Position numbers and translations under genes: made by a program. The notes beneath the pieces were generated by a model that saw only the letters and a list, made by a program, of their open reading frames with translations, made no database searches and was not told the origin of the DNA. From Candidatus Izemoplasma sp. (GTDB lineage Bacteria; Bacillota_I; Bacilli_A; Izemoplasmatales; Izemoplasmataceae), in assembly GCA_007117835.1 (NCBI GenBank), contig SKFU01000009.1, positions 1 to 64,000 on the forward strand: a stretch of 64,000 nucleotides of DNA, read 5' to 3'. Of the stretch, positions 32,089 through 41,810 are shown piece after piece; the stretch's first letter is position 1; each line of letters opens with the position of its first letter.

Positions 32089-33881
32089 GATGTACTATCC
32101 ATCCTTTCTAAATATGCAATTGCAACAGTACCTATCCCAGCACTCATCGCAACAACAGTTGAAATATCCATGGTATATAGCGGTTCATTGCCAGTCAGCT
32201 CAGTAAACTTAAGGGCGTATTCTTTCGCCCTTTCAGGTGCATTGGCATGGACTATGGCGTAACGTTCTATGCCTGGACTTTGATGTACTTTTTGAACATG
32301 ATTCATAATTTTCTTATTACTGCTTTTTAGACTGAATCCTTTATCAAAAATAATGCCTTCACCCGTTTTATCAATAGAAATAACAGGTTTTAAGTTGGTG
32401 ATTTTACCAATAATGCCCACAGTCTTTTTTACACGTCCTGAACGCACCATATATTTTAACGTTTGAACAGAAACAAGAATTTGTGCCGCATCACGCTGAT
32501 GTTCGATAAAATCGACAATGGCATCGAGGGATTGATTTTCTGCAATCATTTCTGCAGCTTTCATGACAAGTAGTCCCTCAGCACCAGAATTTTGCTTAGA
32601 ATCAATTACTTTAATGGTTGTTGCCGTATTTTTAAAGCGTTCTGCAGCCTTAACAAATGCACCATAAGTGCCACTCATTTTTTGTGATACAGTAATGACC
32701 ATAATCTCATCATAGTAACTACTTAGAAAAGAATAATAGTTTTCAATTGTTTTGATATTGGGTTGTGCACTTGTTGGATAGGTGGATAGTTCGTCCATAA
32801 ATTGATAAAAACGATCTGAGGTAATGGTTAATTTGTCATAGTAATTACTGTCTTCAATCATAAGATTAACTGGGATTACATGAATTTGGTACTGATCAAC
32901 ATATTCTTGTGGTAAATCCGCGATTGAATCAGTAACTAAAGCGATGCGATATTTACGATGATGCGCGACTTCATATTGCTTGGTCATATCGTCAACTTTT
33001 TGATCGATAATGTTCCCGAAATTACGTAAATCATAAAACACATGTTGCGGGTTATTGGTGTGAATATGAAGTCTTAGTTTTCTTGAGTTACCGGCCACAA
33101 CCAGTGAATCACCATACTTTTCGATGGCAGATCGTACGGCCTCAACATTGAGAGAATCACCACTCAATAATGCTTCAGTACAATAACGATAGGTTTGGTT
33201 GTGGTTATCAATATGCTCTATGTGTGATATTGCAATATCAGCGTCTGTTTTTTGCACCGCTTCAAAATTCCCAGTTTTAAGATAGTTTAAAAAACCTTCA
33301 ATGAAGTGCACAAAACCCTTTGCACCCGCATCAACCACATTAGAATCTTTGAGTACTTTAAGTTGGTTTGTTGTGTTTTGTAACGCGACTTTTGCGTGTG
33401 CGTAAGCATCAGTAATTGCATTTACAAAGTCTTTTGATTTATGTCTCATGGATTGCATTGATTCAGAAAACTCTCGCATTACAGTAATCATCGTTCCCTC
33501 AACAGGATTGGAAATGGCACGATAAGCATAAGGCACAGCCTTGTTTAGCGAGTCAATAAACACATCTAAAGAAATTGTTTCATCATTTTCTAGCGACTCT
33601 AGTAAGCCGTTTAAGTACTGTGCAAAAATAATACCAGAATTCCCGCGCGCACCAACCATAGCAGCATCCGCTAAACTCATTAGCGTGGCCTGATGGGTTT
33701 GCTCAAGTTGTGCTTCATCAAGAATCGTTTGCATCATTGAAGCGAGGTTCGTTCCTGTGTCACCATCAGGGACAGGGAATACATTGATTTCATTTAAACT
33801 ATTTTTTTCGTTAATAACCTGTTTTGCGCCAGATAAAAACGAGTAGTATAGTGCTTTGTTGTCTAATGTTAAAATTGTCAT
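32085..33881 (-). CDS. FakA-FakB (DAK2-DegV) fusion protein
   Basis: A 598-residue two-part protein. Residues about 1-200 are the DhaL/DAK2 kinase domain, with the Mg-binding acidic motif [10 protein letters not shown] (D39, D41) and GARGNSG near 78-84. Residues about 200-305 match the FakA middle domain ([15 protein letters not shown]). From about 312 it is a DegV fatty-acid-binding protein ([35 protein letters not shown]). In Bacillota FakA and FakB are separate and phosphorylate exogenous fatty acids for phospholipid synthesis; here kinase and carrier are joined. An AAGGAG SD precedes the start. Second gene of a three-gene minus-strand operon. Confidence 0.88.
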   Translation of the reverse strand: MTILTLDNKALYYSFLSGAKQVINEKNSLNEINVFPVPDGDTGTNLASMMQTILDEAQLEQTHQATLMSLADAAMVGARGNSGIIFAQYLNGLLESLENDETISLDVFIDSLNKAVPYAYRAISNPVEGTMITVMREFSESMQSMRHKSKDFVNAITDAYAHAKVALQNTTNQLKVLKDSNVVDAGAKGFVHFIEGFLNYLKTGNFEAVQKTDADIAISHIEHIDNHNQTYRYCTEALLSGDSLNVEAVRSAIEKYGDSLVVAGNSRKLRLHIHTNNPQHVFYDLRNFGNIIDQKVDDMTKQYEVAHHRKYRIALVTDSIADLPQEYVDQYQIHVIPVNLMIEDSNYYDKLTITSDRFYQFMDELSTYPTSAQPNIKTIENYYSFLSSYYDEIMVITVSQKMSGTYGAFVKAAERFKNTATTIKVIDSKQNSGAEGLLVMKAAEMIAENQSLDAIVDFIEHQRDAAQILVSVQTLKYMVRSGRVKKTVGIIGKITNLKPVISIDKTGEGIIFDKGFSLKSSNKKIMNHVQKVHQSPGIERYAIVHANAPERAKEYALKFTELTGNEPLYTMDISTVVAMSAGIGTVAIAYLERMDSTS

Positions 33882-33894
33882 AGTAAACTCCTTA

Positions 33895-34296
33895 TTAAAA
33901 TATAATTTGATAGACTAAATAAGCCAATGTACTGGTTGTTCCACCGAGAAAAGAACCCCAAATCAAATCAATAATGGTTATCTTAACTGGCCATGTTTTA
34001 AGTGTTGCTAAATTGGTTAAGTCGTAAGTAGCATAAGTTATGAAACCAAAAAAAGTACCCGCACCAATTGCGTACCATAGATTACTTTGTTCAACAGCAG
34101 GCTCAACAACAAAAAAGACAAGTCCAATAATAAACAAAACATAAAATATAATCGCAGCAAACCAGTTCACATCAGGCGTTAACAAATGGCCTAGATATTT
34201 CTGATACAAGTTTTTGGCAATCAAGCCGAGCCAAAGCAAGTCAATAATTAAAAACATAATAAATGTAATGCCAAATAAAATCAAGAATGTTAACAT
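33895..34296 (-). CDS. DUF2177 membrane protein
   Basis: A 133-residue protein with four transmembrane helices and DUF2177 signatures: IDLLWLG near the N-terminus and FFGFITYATYDLTNLATLK in the third helix region. Function unknown. First gene of the operon with the FakA-FakB fusion, 13 bp apart, with GGGGGG-rich SD. Confidence 0.8.
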   Translation of the reverse strand: MLTFLILFGITFIMFLIIDLLWLGLIAKNLYQKYLGHLLTPDVNWFAAIIFYVLFIIGLVFFVVEPAVEQSNLWYAIGAGTFFGFITYATYDLTNLATLKTWPVKITIIDLIWGSFLGGTTSTLAYLVYQIIF

Positions 34297-34446
34297 AAAA
34301 CCCCCCCTATTTAATTAATAATAGTTTATCATATTTTTATTTATTCTAATTGAAATAAGCGCCATTTTTTCTAAATGATGAAACAAAGTATTCAGTATTT
34401 CATCATTTTTTGATATAATTACAAATGACAAAATTAGGAGCATCTC

Positions 34447-35706
34447 ATGAAAATAAAAGAATTCGTAAAATACAAAATGCTTTTACCGGTTATATTTGTG
34501 GCTCTTTTTGGATTATCATTAGTTTTTGATAGCCCATCAAACATTTATACTGGATACATCAACATTCTTAAAAGCCCGAGTGTACTTATTTCTGATTATG
34601 TAAGAATCGGTGGATTGGGTGCGACATTATTTAATGTTGCTACGATCATCTTGTTCAATATAATTATGTTGAAACGACTGGGGTTCAAAATGACTGGACC
34701 GATATTTGCTGGCGTACTTACCATTGCTGGGTTTTCATTTTTTGGAAAAAACATTTTTAATACCTTACCAATCTATTTGGGTATTTACTTATATGCAAAA
34801 ACACAAAGACTTGAATTTCGTTCATTTATGATTGTGGTGTTGTTTTCAACAGGAATTTCTCCCATTGTCAGCTTTTTGATTTTTGGTACAGGATGGCCAC
34901 TATATATCGGTGTGCCTATAGGTATTATCGTCGGAACCTTCACCGGCTTTATACTACCAGCATTTTCTGCACACACTATCCGCTTTCACAAAGGCTATAA
35001 CCTCTACAATATTGGCTTTGCCATGGGTATCATTTCGATGTTGTATGCCGTTATTTTACATAGTTTCAATGTCAACTTAAATGTGGGTGGTCCGACAAGC
35101 GAAGCGTATCACTCAGAGTTGTTACTTATCAGCCTTGGTTTATCAACATTGTTTTTGGTTGGTGCCTTCATGATTGATCCCAATGTTTTAAAAAAATATC
35201 CACACTTACTTAAAAGTACTGGGCGCTTGGTTTCTGATTTCATTCGTGATTATGGTAAGGCAGTCACGATGCTTAATGTTGCATTTATGGGATACATCAG
35301 TGTGGCCGTTTTAGTCATTTTAAATCTTGAAATCAATGGTCCTGTCATGGGTGGCATCTTAACAGTCATGGGTTTTGGGGCATTCGGAAAACATCCCAAA
35401 AACGCGTTACCAGTGATGTTTGGTGCATGGCTTGGTGTAACCATCACAAATTATTCACTTGACAGTGTGGGGATGGTTATTGCCTTATTGTTTGTTACTG
35501 CTGTTGCACCAATTGCAGGAAGATACGGTGTGATTATTGGTGTATTGGCTGGATTCATCCATATCATCATTACACCACTAGCTTATGTTTTCCAAGGCGG
35601 CTTTGATTTATATAATAATGGTTTTGCTGCTGGTTTTGTGGCAGCGTTAATGATCCCTATTTTAGAAGCGATAACCAAACAAAAACCTGAGGAGGATGGC
35701 CAGTGA
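34447..35706 (+). CDS. DUF1576 membrane protein with internal duplication
   Basis: A 419-residue polytopic membrane protein, about ten to twelve helices. The two halves repeat: GPIFAGVLTIAGFSFFGKN with NTLPIYLGIYL (first half, about 95-120) and GPVMGGILTVMGFGAFGKH with NALPVMFGAWL (about 298-330); GYNLYNIGFAMG and GFDLYNNGFAAG also correspond. An inverted or tandem two-fold repeat is typical of channels and transporters, so transport is inferred; no substrate is known for DUF1576. The stop overlaps the GTG start of the next gene by 4 bp. Confidence 0.82.
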   Translation: MKIKEFVKYKMLLPVIFVALFGLSLVFDSPSNIYTGYINILKSPSVLISDYVRIGGLGATLFNVATIILFNIIMLKRLGFKMTGPIFAGVLTIAGFSFFGKNIFNTLPIYLGIYLYAKTQRLEFRSFMIVVLFSTGISPIVSFLIFGTGWPLYIGVPIGIIVGTFTGFILPAFSAHTIRFHKGYNLYNIGFAMGIISMLYAVILHSFNVNLNVGGPTSEAYHSELLLISLGLSTLFLVGAFMIDPNVLKKYPHLLKSTGRLVSDFIRDYGKAVTMLNVAFMGYISVAVLVILNLEINGPVMGGILTVMGFGAFGKHPKNALPVMFGAWLGVTITNYSLDSVGMVIALLFVTAVAPIAGRYGVIIGVLAGFIHIIITPLAYVFQGGFDLYNNGFAAGFVAALMIPILEAITKQKPEEDGQ

Positions 35707-36050
35707 GCAAACAAGAAATCAAAATCATTACTAAAATCATTAGAGAAGTTACTTTGTATTTAATGATGCATGGATTTAAAGACTTTATCTTTGAATCAAA
35801 AAACACCGCTAAAACAACACAACTAATTATTACCTTAGATGATACAAAACCAGATTTTATTGAAGCGATGCAAACAAAAATGAATCGTGAACGCCAAATG
35901 GAAATTGAAACCTATGGTTGGGAGTTAATTGGTGATATTGATCAAAAAAATGAATTGGAAATTATATCATTACTAATAGATTCAATGGACGTAGAATATA
36001 CCCAATCAAAAACGATTATTACTTTAACGCGAACCAACAAATACCTATAA
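35703..36050 (+). CDS. Small cytoplasmic partner of the DUF1576 protein
   Basis: A 115-residue soluble alpha/beta protein, charged, without signal or membrane segment. Not recognised. GTG 35703 overlaps the upstream TGA by 3 bases and uses GAGGATGG as SD, so it is tightly coupled to the membrane protein and may regulate it or complete a complex. Ends at a strong terminator. Confidence 0.65.
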   Translation: MSKQEIKIITKIIREVTLYLMMHGFKDFIFESKNTAKTTQLIITLDDTKPDFIEAMQTKMNRERQMEIETYGWELIGDIDQKNELEIISLLIDSMDVEYTQSKTIITLTRTNKYL

Positions 36051-36059
36051 AACCAATAA

Positions 36060-36098
36060 AAAACAAAGTGTTCAAATTTTATGTGAACACTTTGTTTT
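36060..36098. terminator. Bidirectional terminator
   Basis: A 15-bp perfect stem (36060-36074 with 36084-36098), A/T runs on both sides, between the DUF1576 operon and rnhC. Confidence 0.9.
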
Positions 36099-37009
36099 TA
36101 TTTAATTAAATCTTTTCCTTTTTGGGTGGTTGTAAAGTGAACCTTGGCAATTTGATTTAGTATTCTTTCGCCATGATGTTTAATGATATATGCGACTTGC
36201 TCATCAACTTTTTTTGAAGCCCCTTTGTGAAGCTCCATACCAACATCTTGACTAAGCGTTTTAAGGTGTTGAATAAAAGCATATCTAGCAATAATACTCG
36301 CAACAGCGACGCTGGCATAATGCGACTCCGCTTTCGGTAATAATAAATCGGGTTTGACTGCATCATCAAAATGCTTTAAATAGCGCATGTAAGTAGCTTC
36401 CTCGGAAAATTGATCAACAATAACCATTGGTCTATGTCCGATTTTCTTAATAAGATTTTTATGGCATTGTGCATGCAAATATGCTTTTAATTTATTCGCA
36501 TTGTACCCTTTAATAATCATATCATTGTACTTTTTATTATCCAAAACCAACAACGAGTAGGGAATGTTTTGACTTAGTTTCACGCCGATTTTCTCGATGT
36601 ATTGATCAGATAACAGTTTAGAGTCTTTAATGTTTAATGTTTTAAGAAACGCAACATGTTCATCGCTCACATAGGCAGCACATACAGTCAATGGCCCAAA
36701 ATAATCACCGACACCTGACTCGTCACTCCCGATTGAATGCATGTAAAACTCATGGATACGGTTGGGTTCTGATTTAAACGTTGCGGGGGTGATATCAAAG
36801 CTTTCATGCCAAAAGAAAAAAGCTTCCTCGGCTTGTTTACCTTGGAACATTACGGTACCTGTATGATAAATAGTAATGACTAATTCTTTGAGTTTTATCT
36901 GTGCTGAAATAGGACCTTTTGGGTTTTTTACCAAGGCCTCTTTGTAATACATTTTCATTGCAGCTATCTGTGTATCGCTTAAAGTCATTACAAAGTTCAT
37001 CTTTTTCAC
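36098..37009 (-). CDS. rnhC: Ribonuclease HIII
   Basis: Cleaves RNA in RNA-DNA hybrids. It has the N-terminal TBP-like substrate-binding domain of type HIII (about 1-85) and the catalytic DEDD set beginning at SDESGVGDYFGPL (about 94-106), with VDQF and the late HYASVAVASIIAR stretch. Length 303 fits. GTG 37009 is very close to its GGAT; ATG 37000 is the alternative. In B. subtilis rnhC also lies near mutS2 and trxA; here the zapA, cvpA and polX genes between them are absent. Confidence 0.93.
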   Translation of the reverse strand: MKKMNFVMTLSDTQIAAMKMYYKEALVKNPKGPISAQIKLKELVITIYHTGTVMFQGKQAEEAFFFWHESFDITPATFKSEPNRIHEFYMHSIGSDESGVGDYFGPLTVCAAYVSDEHVAFLKTLNIKDSKLLSDQYIEKIGVKLSQNIPYSLLVLDNKKYNDMIIKGYNANKLKAYLHAQCHKNLIKKIGHRPMVIVDQFSEEATYMRYLKHFDDAVKPDLLLPKAESHYASVAVASIIARYAFIQHLKTLSQDVGMELHKGASKKVDEQVAYIIKHHGERILNQIAKVHFTTTQKGKDLIK

Positions 37010-37020
37010 ATCCTATACTG

Positions 37021-37047
37021 TATTTTACCATGTTATTTGGTAAAATA
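37021..37047. promoter_or_regulatory. Palindromic divergent promoter region rnhC/mutS2
   Basis: A perfect inverted repeat: TATTTTACCA (37021-37030) and TGGTAAAATA (37038-37047), 7-nt spacer. Each arm contains a -10 like TAAAAT, one per strand, so the two divergent promoters are mirror images and could share control. Confidence 0.5.
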
Positions 37048-37070
37048 GTAGTCGTGAGGATGTGATTTTT

Positions 37071-39392
37071 ATGCACTTTGATATTAAGTTACTTGAATTT
37101 GACAAAATTATCGATCAACTAACGCTGTTTGCCCACACAACTGAGGGTAAGAATCGTGTTGCTTTATTAAAACCAATGACTGAAGTTTCAGTTATTGAGA
37201 AAGCACTTTTAGAAACTGAAGAAGCTTATCAGTATTACGCCCTTGACAAAGCCCCTAGCTTTGGTGGCATCCATCCCATCAAAAACGCTCTTGAACGCGC
37301 ACGCATTCAAGGTGTTTTAGATATTCAGTCGTTACTTAAAATTCATGGATTCATTGAAGCAACACACAGAATAAAAAGAGAAATGGTTCATGTCCCAGAA
37401 CATTTAGACACTGAGTTTACACTTTGTGATTATGCAAATCAACTTTTCAAACATCCTGAACTACGCACGGCGATTGAAGATATTATCAGTCCTCAGGGTG
37501 AAATACGGGATGATGCCTCAGTAACTTTAAAAAAAATACGCCAACAACGGATTACAACTGAGCGACGCATCAAAGATACATTGAATCGTTTATTAAAATC
37601 TGAGGCGCCTAAGTTAACTGAAACACTCATTACTTTAAGATTGAATAAATACGTAGTACCAGTAAAATTGTCTGAGAAGAATAACTTTAAGGGTGCGATA
37701 ATAGATTATTCAAGTAGTGGTGAGACGGTATATATTGAGCCCGATGTCATTCACGATTTGTCCGTTCAACTAAACCGACTAGACAGTGAAGAAACCCGTG
37801 AAATCGAAAAAATCTTGTATCAGTTGTCTGCTTTAGTCGCAAACCATTATGAAACACTTTCAAGTAATATTGCCACCTTAGCACATCTTGATTTTGTTTT
37901 TGCAAAAGGCAAACATGCCTATGTTACTGAAAGCAAAAAGCCAAAAATCACTGGGATCTTAAAACTATTTAAAGCAAGACACCCACTCATACCTAACAAC
38001 GAAGTGGTTGCGAATACCATTACTTTTGATAAAGATGTTAAGATGATGATTATTACCGGATCAAACACTGGTGGAAAAACCGTTACGTTAAAAACGATTG
38101 GATTACTTTCGATGATGGCACAAAGTGGTTTATTAATCCCTGTCGAACTCAATAGCGAAATTAAAGTGTTTAAACAAATACGTGCAGATATTGGTGACGA
38201 ACAAAGCATCGAACAGTCACTGTCTACTTTTTCTTCACACATGACGCGGATTGTGAATATTATTACTGATTATGGCGAAGATTGTTTGGTATTACTCGAT
38301 GAACTGGGCAGTGGCACCGACCCTAAAGAAGGTGCGAGTCTAGCCATGAGTATTTTGGATGCACTGAGTAATGAGCGTAACAGTTTAGTTATCGCAACGA
38401 CACATTATCCTGAACTCAAAGCCTATGCATATAGTCGCGATGATATTATGAATGCAAGTGTTGAGTTTGACGAAGAATCATTGAAACCAACGTATCGCTT
38501 ATTGTTAAGAACCCCTGGTGAAAGTCATGCGTTTTTAATTAGTCAGCGACTTGGACTTCCGATGTCAATTATCGAACGTGCTAAAAACAATGCACTAACT
38601 CAACAAACACAAGTCAGCCAATTGATTCAAAAACTAAAACACGAAAGTCATAAACTAGATCAATTAATACAAGAACATACTGTGCTGACAAATACGGCTT
38701 CTAAAGAGCTCGCGACGGCTAAAAAACTCAAACTTGAGTTGCAAGAAAAAACCCAAAAATACCGTGATCAACTGCAAAGAGAAAACGATGTGTTGATTAA
38801 AACACTTAAAAAACAGGCAGAGCACATAATCCAAGAGTTAGAAACGATGAAAATCGAGTCTTTCAAAGTTCATGAACTGGCTGAAAAAAAACATCAAATA
38901 AAACAATTAGTCCCTCAAAAATCTTCGCAAACCACATCCCAAGATTATCCATTGCAACCTAAAGATCAAGTGTACATTATGCCTTTTAATCGCTATGGTG
39001 AAATTGTTAAACAGCAAAAAAACAAGCAATGGGTCGTTAAAATGGGTTCACTTACAAGCACGTTTAAACGCGAAGAATTAGAACGAGTTGAAGGCAATAA
39101 ACCAGCAGAAGAACCTTATAGACAAAAGTCATTTGATGTCAAAAAACAAGTGAGTTCTGTCATTGATTTACGTGGAGAGCGTGTCCATGAAGCACAAATT
39201 CTTTTAGAAAAATATTTGGACGATTGCGCTGTTTCATCGATGCCGTTTGCAACAATTATTCATGGTTTTGGTACATTGGCCGTTCGAAAAATGGTTCATG
39301 AAACACTCAAGAAAAGTTCTTTGGTTAGTCGTTTTAGAGACGGTGAATCTGGTGAAGGTGGGCAAGGCGCAACCATCGTATATTTCGATTAA
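37071..39392 (+). CDS. mutS2: Endonuclease MutS2
   Basis: A 773-residue MutS2: core and lever helices, Walker A TGSNTGGKTVTL near 328, LLDELGSGTDP (Walker B) near 408, a long coiled region, and a C-terminal Smr nuclease domain from about 695 (IDLRGERVHEAQ, IHGFGTLAVRK). In Bacteria it suppresses homologous recombination or rescues collided ribosomes (both reported for family members). ATG 37071 chosen: GAGGA is 10 nt upstream, while GTG 37062 is too close to it. Confidence 0.95.
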   Translation: MHFDIKLLEFDKIIDQLTLFAHTTEGKNRVALLKPMTEVSVIEKALLETEEAYQYYALDKAPSFGGIHPIKNALERARIQGVLDIQSLLKIHGFIEATHRIKREMVHVPEHLDTEFTLCDYANQLFKHPELRTAIEDIISPQGEIRDDASVTLKKIRQQRITTERRIKDTLNRLLKSEAPKLTETLITLRLNKYVVPVKLSEKNNFKGAIIDYSSSGETVYIEPDVIHDLSVQLNRLDSEETREIEKILYQLSALVANHYETLSSNIATLAHLDFVFAKGKHAYVTESKKPKITGILKLFKARHPLIPNNEVVANTITFDKDVKMMIITGSNTGGKTVTLKTIGLLSMMAQSGLLIPVELNSEIKVFKQIRADIGDEQSIEQSLSTFSSHMTRIVNIITDYGEDCLVLLDELGSGTDPKEGASLAMSILDALSNERNSLVIATTHYPELKAYAYSRDDIMNASVEFDEESLKPTYRLLLRTPGESHAFLISQRLGLPMSIIERAKNNALTQQTQVSQLIQKLKHESHKLDQLIQEHTVLTNTASKELATAKKLKLELQEKTQKYRDQLQRENDVLIKTLKKQAEHIIQELETMKIESFKVHELAEKKHQIKQLVPQKSSQTTSQDYPLQPKDQVYIMPFNRYGEIVKQQKNKQWVVKMGSLTSTFKREELERVEGNKPAEEPYRQKSFDVKKQVSSVIDLRGERVHEAQILLEKYLDDCAVSSMPFATIIHGFGTLAVRKMVHETLKKSSLVSRFRDGESGEGGQGATIVYFD

Positions 39393-39432
39393 ATAGGGAT
39401 TTAAGAAATAACACTAAACACAAGCAAATAGA

Positions 39433-39461
39433 TTGTAATTCATTCGGTTTATTTGTATAAT
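39433..39461 (+). promoter_or_regulatory. Promoter of trxA
   Basis: TTGTAA (39433-39438), 17-nt spacer, TATAAT (39456-39461). Confidence 0.65.
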
Positions 39462-39491
39462 GTTAATGTAAATATAAAGGAGGATACAATA

Positions 39492-39800
39492 ATGTCAGTA
39501 ATTTATGCAGATAATACAAACTTAGAAGAAAATGTTAAAGAGGGTCTTGTTTTACTTGATTTTTATGCCGATTGGTGTGGCCCATGTAAAATGATTTCAC
39601 CAGTATTAGATCAAGTCGCTAGTGAAAACGATGATTTTAAAGTTGTCAAGGTCAATGTGGATGAAAATATCGGTCTTGCACAACAATATGGTGTTCAAGG
39701 AATCCCTGCTTTGTTCGTTTTAAAAGATGGTAAAGTCGTGGCTCAAAAAGCTGGATTCATGCCTAAAGATGCTATTGTTAACTGGGTGAAAGGCGCTTAA
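39492..39800 (+). CDS. trxA: Thioredoxin
   Basis: Small disulfide reductase of 102 residues. Active site WCGPC (C29, C32), FYADWCGPCKMISP, and the cis-proline loop GIPALFVLKDGK. Cytoplasmic electron carrier for ribonucleotide reductase and repair of oxidised thiols. An AAAGGAGG SD precedes ATG 39492. Separate transcript with own promoter and terminator. Confidence 0.97.
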   Translation: MSVIYADNTNLEENVKEGLVLLDFYADWCGPCKMISPVLDQVASENDDFKVVKVNVDENIGLAQQYGVQGIPALFVLKDGKVVAQKAGFMPKDAIVNWVKGA

Positions 39801-39827
39801 TTGCGTTGTTCTCAATCATGAAACTAT

Positions 39828-39870
39828 AAGATGCCATCACCTTTTTTAAGGTGTTTTGGCATCTTTTTTC
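39828..39870 (+). terminator. Terminator after trxA
   Basis: Two-part stem: AAGATGCC (39828-39835) with GGCATCTT (39858-39865), and CACC with GGTG inside; then TTTTT. Confidence 0.85.
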
Positions 39871-39924
39871 ATGTTTAAAGCAGCGAATTAAAAGAAATGT
39901 TGTATAATAAACGCGGTGATATGA

Positions 39925-40782
39925 ATGGATGGTATTGTAATCATAAACAAACCACTTAATATGAGTTCTCATGATTGTGTGAACAAAGTTCGAAAACTGT
40001 TTAACACAAAAAAAGTAGGACATTCTGGAACGCTTGATAAAGCCGCAACTGGTGTGCTAGTTTTAGGCATCAACAAAGGCACGAAGCTACTGAATTATCT
40101 TAACCAAGATGATAAAGCTTATGAGTTCACCGTGTGTTTTGGTAAAACAACAGACACACGAGATCATGAAGGCGTTATCACGGAAACCAAACCAGTAGCA
40201 AATCTCAAACAACTAGACGGTCTCACCGATCGTTTTATTGGTGAATATAACCAAGTGCCACCCGACTATTCGGCAGTAAAAATTGCTGGAAAAAAAATGT
40301 ACCAGTATGCACGTCAAAACATGGTAATGCCCATATTAGAACCACGTAAAATCACTGTGTTTACACTAAAAAAACTCACTGATTTTGTCCAAAATAATGA
40401 CTGTGTTGAAGCGTCATTTTACGTCAAAAGTACTAAAGGTCTCTACGTGAGACAGTTGGCTTATGATTTGGCGCTACTGTGTGATACTGTGGGGCATACC
40501 ACGCGCATTCATAGAGTCCAAGCCGGACAATATAATATCGACCAAGCAACACCGTTAGATTTGTTAGAGACCAGCAGTTTAATTCCAATGGCCGATGTTT
40601 TAAATGATTTACCGAAAATTACGCTTGAACCCAGTCAAATCAATCGTGTAAAGGATGGCCAAATGCTGTTGCTTGACATTCAAGACGACATGATTCAATG
40701 TTTGAATGATCTTGGTGATTTGATTGCAATTTATCGTCGTCATGAGTCTGGTGAGTATCACGCCAAAAACGTCTTTATTTAG
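39925..40782 (+). CDS. truB: tRNA pseudouridine-55 synthase
   Basis: Makes pseudouridine 55 in the T-loop of tRNAs. Signatures: GIVIINKPLNMSSHDCVNKVR, the catalytic Asp in GHSGTLDKAATGVL, PPDYSAVKIAGKKMYQYAR, and STKGLYVRQLAYDL. 285 residues. ATG 39925 is preceded by GGTGA. First gene of the truB-ribF pair followed by rpsO, a conserved order. A TATAAT at 39903-39908 may be its promoter. Confidence 0.96.
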   Translation: MDGIVIINKPLNMSSHDCVNKVRKLFNTKKVGHSGTLDKAATGVLVLGINKGTKLLNYLNQDDKAYEFTVCFGKTTDTRDHEGVITETKPVANLKQLDGLTDRFIGEYNQVPPDYSAVKIAGKKMYQYARQNMVMPILEPRKITVFTLKKLTDFVQNNDCVEASFYVKSTKGLYVRQLAYDLALLCDTVGHTTRIHRVQAGQYNIDQATPLDLLETSSLIPMADVLNDLPKITLEPSQINRVKDGQMLLLDIQDDMIQCLNDLGDLIAIYRRHESGEYHAKNVFI

Positions 40783-40792
40783 GAGAATCACT

Positions 40793-41716
40793 ATGGAAGT
40801 AATCACACTTAATGGACAAGCCATAACACCCAATGTCATTGCTGCCATTGGTTTTTTTGATGGCGTGCATTTAGCCCATCAAATTTTACTTAAAACCGTC
40901 GTTGACTTAGGAAACAAAAACAATCTCAAAAAAGCAGTTATTAGCTTTGATGTGCATCCCAAAACAGTCTTATTTGGGTTAGACTATCAATACATTACAC
41001 CACTTGAACGAAAAATAGAAAAGTTTAAGCAGTTTGATATCGACGTAATTTATATCATTGAGTTTACGAAAGAAAAAGCTCAAATGCTTCCCGAAGTATT
41101 TATTGATACCTACTTAAAAAACATTCATACACTCGTATGTGGCTTTGATTTTCGTTATGGTGCAAGAGCAAGTGGCACGCCTGAACTGTTAAAAGAAAAG
41201 GCACCATTTGAAACAATCGTTATTCATGAACAGACCTATGAGGGATACAAAATAGGAAGCACCCATATTCGTGACTTAATCCAAAGTGGTTTAGTAGACG
41301 AAGTCAATTCAACCTTAGGTACATACTATTCGATTAGAGGCGAGGTTGTGCAAGGCCAACAAAAAGGTCGTTTGCTCGGCTATCCGACAGCAAATATTGA
41401 TACGAATGACTATTTAATTCCTAAACAAGGTGTTTATGCTAGTCTTACGAAAGTCAAAGGTCAGTGGTATTACTCAGTGTCTAGTGTGGGCTACAACCCA
41501 ACACTGAACTGTAAAGCAGCCTTAAGTGTTGAGAGTCATATTTTTGATTTTGATCAAATTATATATGGCGAAATTATTGAAACAATGTTTATTCAAAGGT
41601 TGCGCGATGAAGCCAAATTTAACTCAATTGAGTCGTTAATTGCGAAAATAGATGAAGACAGCATTGAAGCCAAATCAATATTTAAAAAGTATGGTTTTGA
41701 CTTGCAAAGCATTTAA
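40793..41716 (+). CDS. ribF: Bifunctional riboflavin kinase / FAD synthetase
   Basis: Turns riboflavin into FMN and FAD. FAD synthetase half: GFFDGVHLAHQ (nucleotidyltransferase motif, about 20-30), CGFDFRYGARASG, and GSTHIRDLI. Flavokinase half: GRLLGYPTANI and VGYNPT, VESHIFDFD. 308 residues. ATG 40793 has AGGAGAAT 5-6 nt upstream. 10 bp after truB. Confidence 0.95.
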   Translation: MEVITLNGQAITPNVIAAIGFFDGVHLAHQILLKTVVDLGNKNNLKKAVISFDVHPKTVLFGLDYQYITPLERKIEKFKQFDIDVIYIIEFTKEKAQMLPEVFIDTYLKNIHTLVCGFDFRYGARASGTPELLKEKAPFETIVIHEQTYEGYKIGSTHIRDLIQSGLVDEVNSTLGTYYSIRGEVVQGQQKGRLLGYPTANIDTNDYLIPKQGVYASLTKVKGQWYYSVSSVGYNPTLNCKAALSVESHIFDFDQIIYGEIIETMFIQRLRDEAKFNSIESLIAKIDEDSIEAKSIFKKYGFDLQSI

Positions 41717-41810
41717 ATTGTGGTATAATATAAAACGCGCCTATATCTCAGTTTAACGTACCTCAGCGTTATACTTGGAGTTAGGTAAGAAAAACAAAGG
41801 AGGAAATAAC
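41702..41810 (+). promoter_or_regulatory. rpsO promoter and leader
   Basis: TTGCAA (41702-41707), 16-nt spacer, extended -10 TGgTATAAT (41721-41729), inside the end of ribF. The leader of about 70 nt has a TAACG/CGTTA stem (near 41754-41771) and pairable segments before AAAGGAGG. S15 commonly represses its own mRNA through such a leader; here that is inference. Confidence 0.55.
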
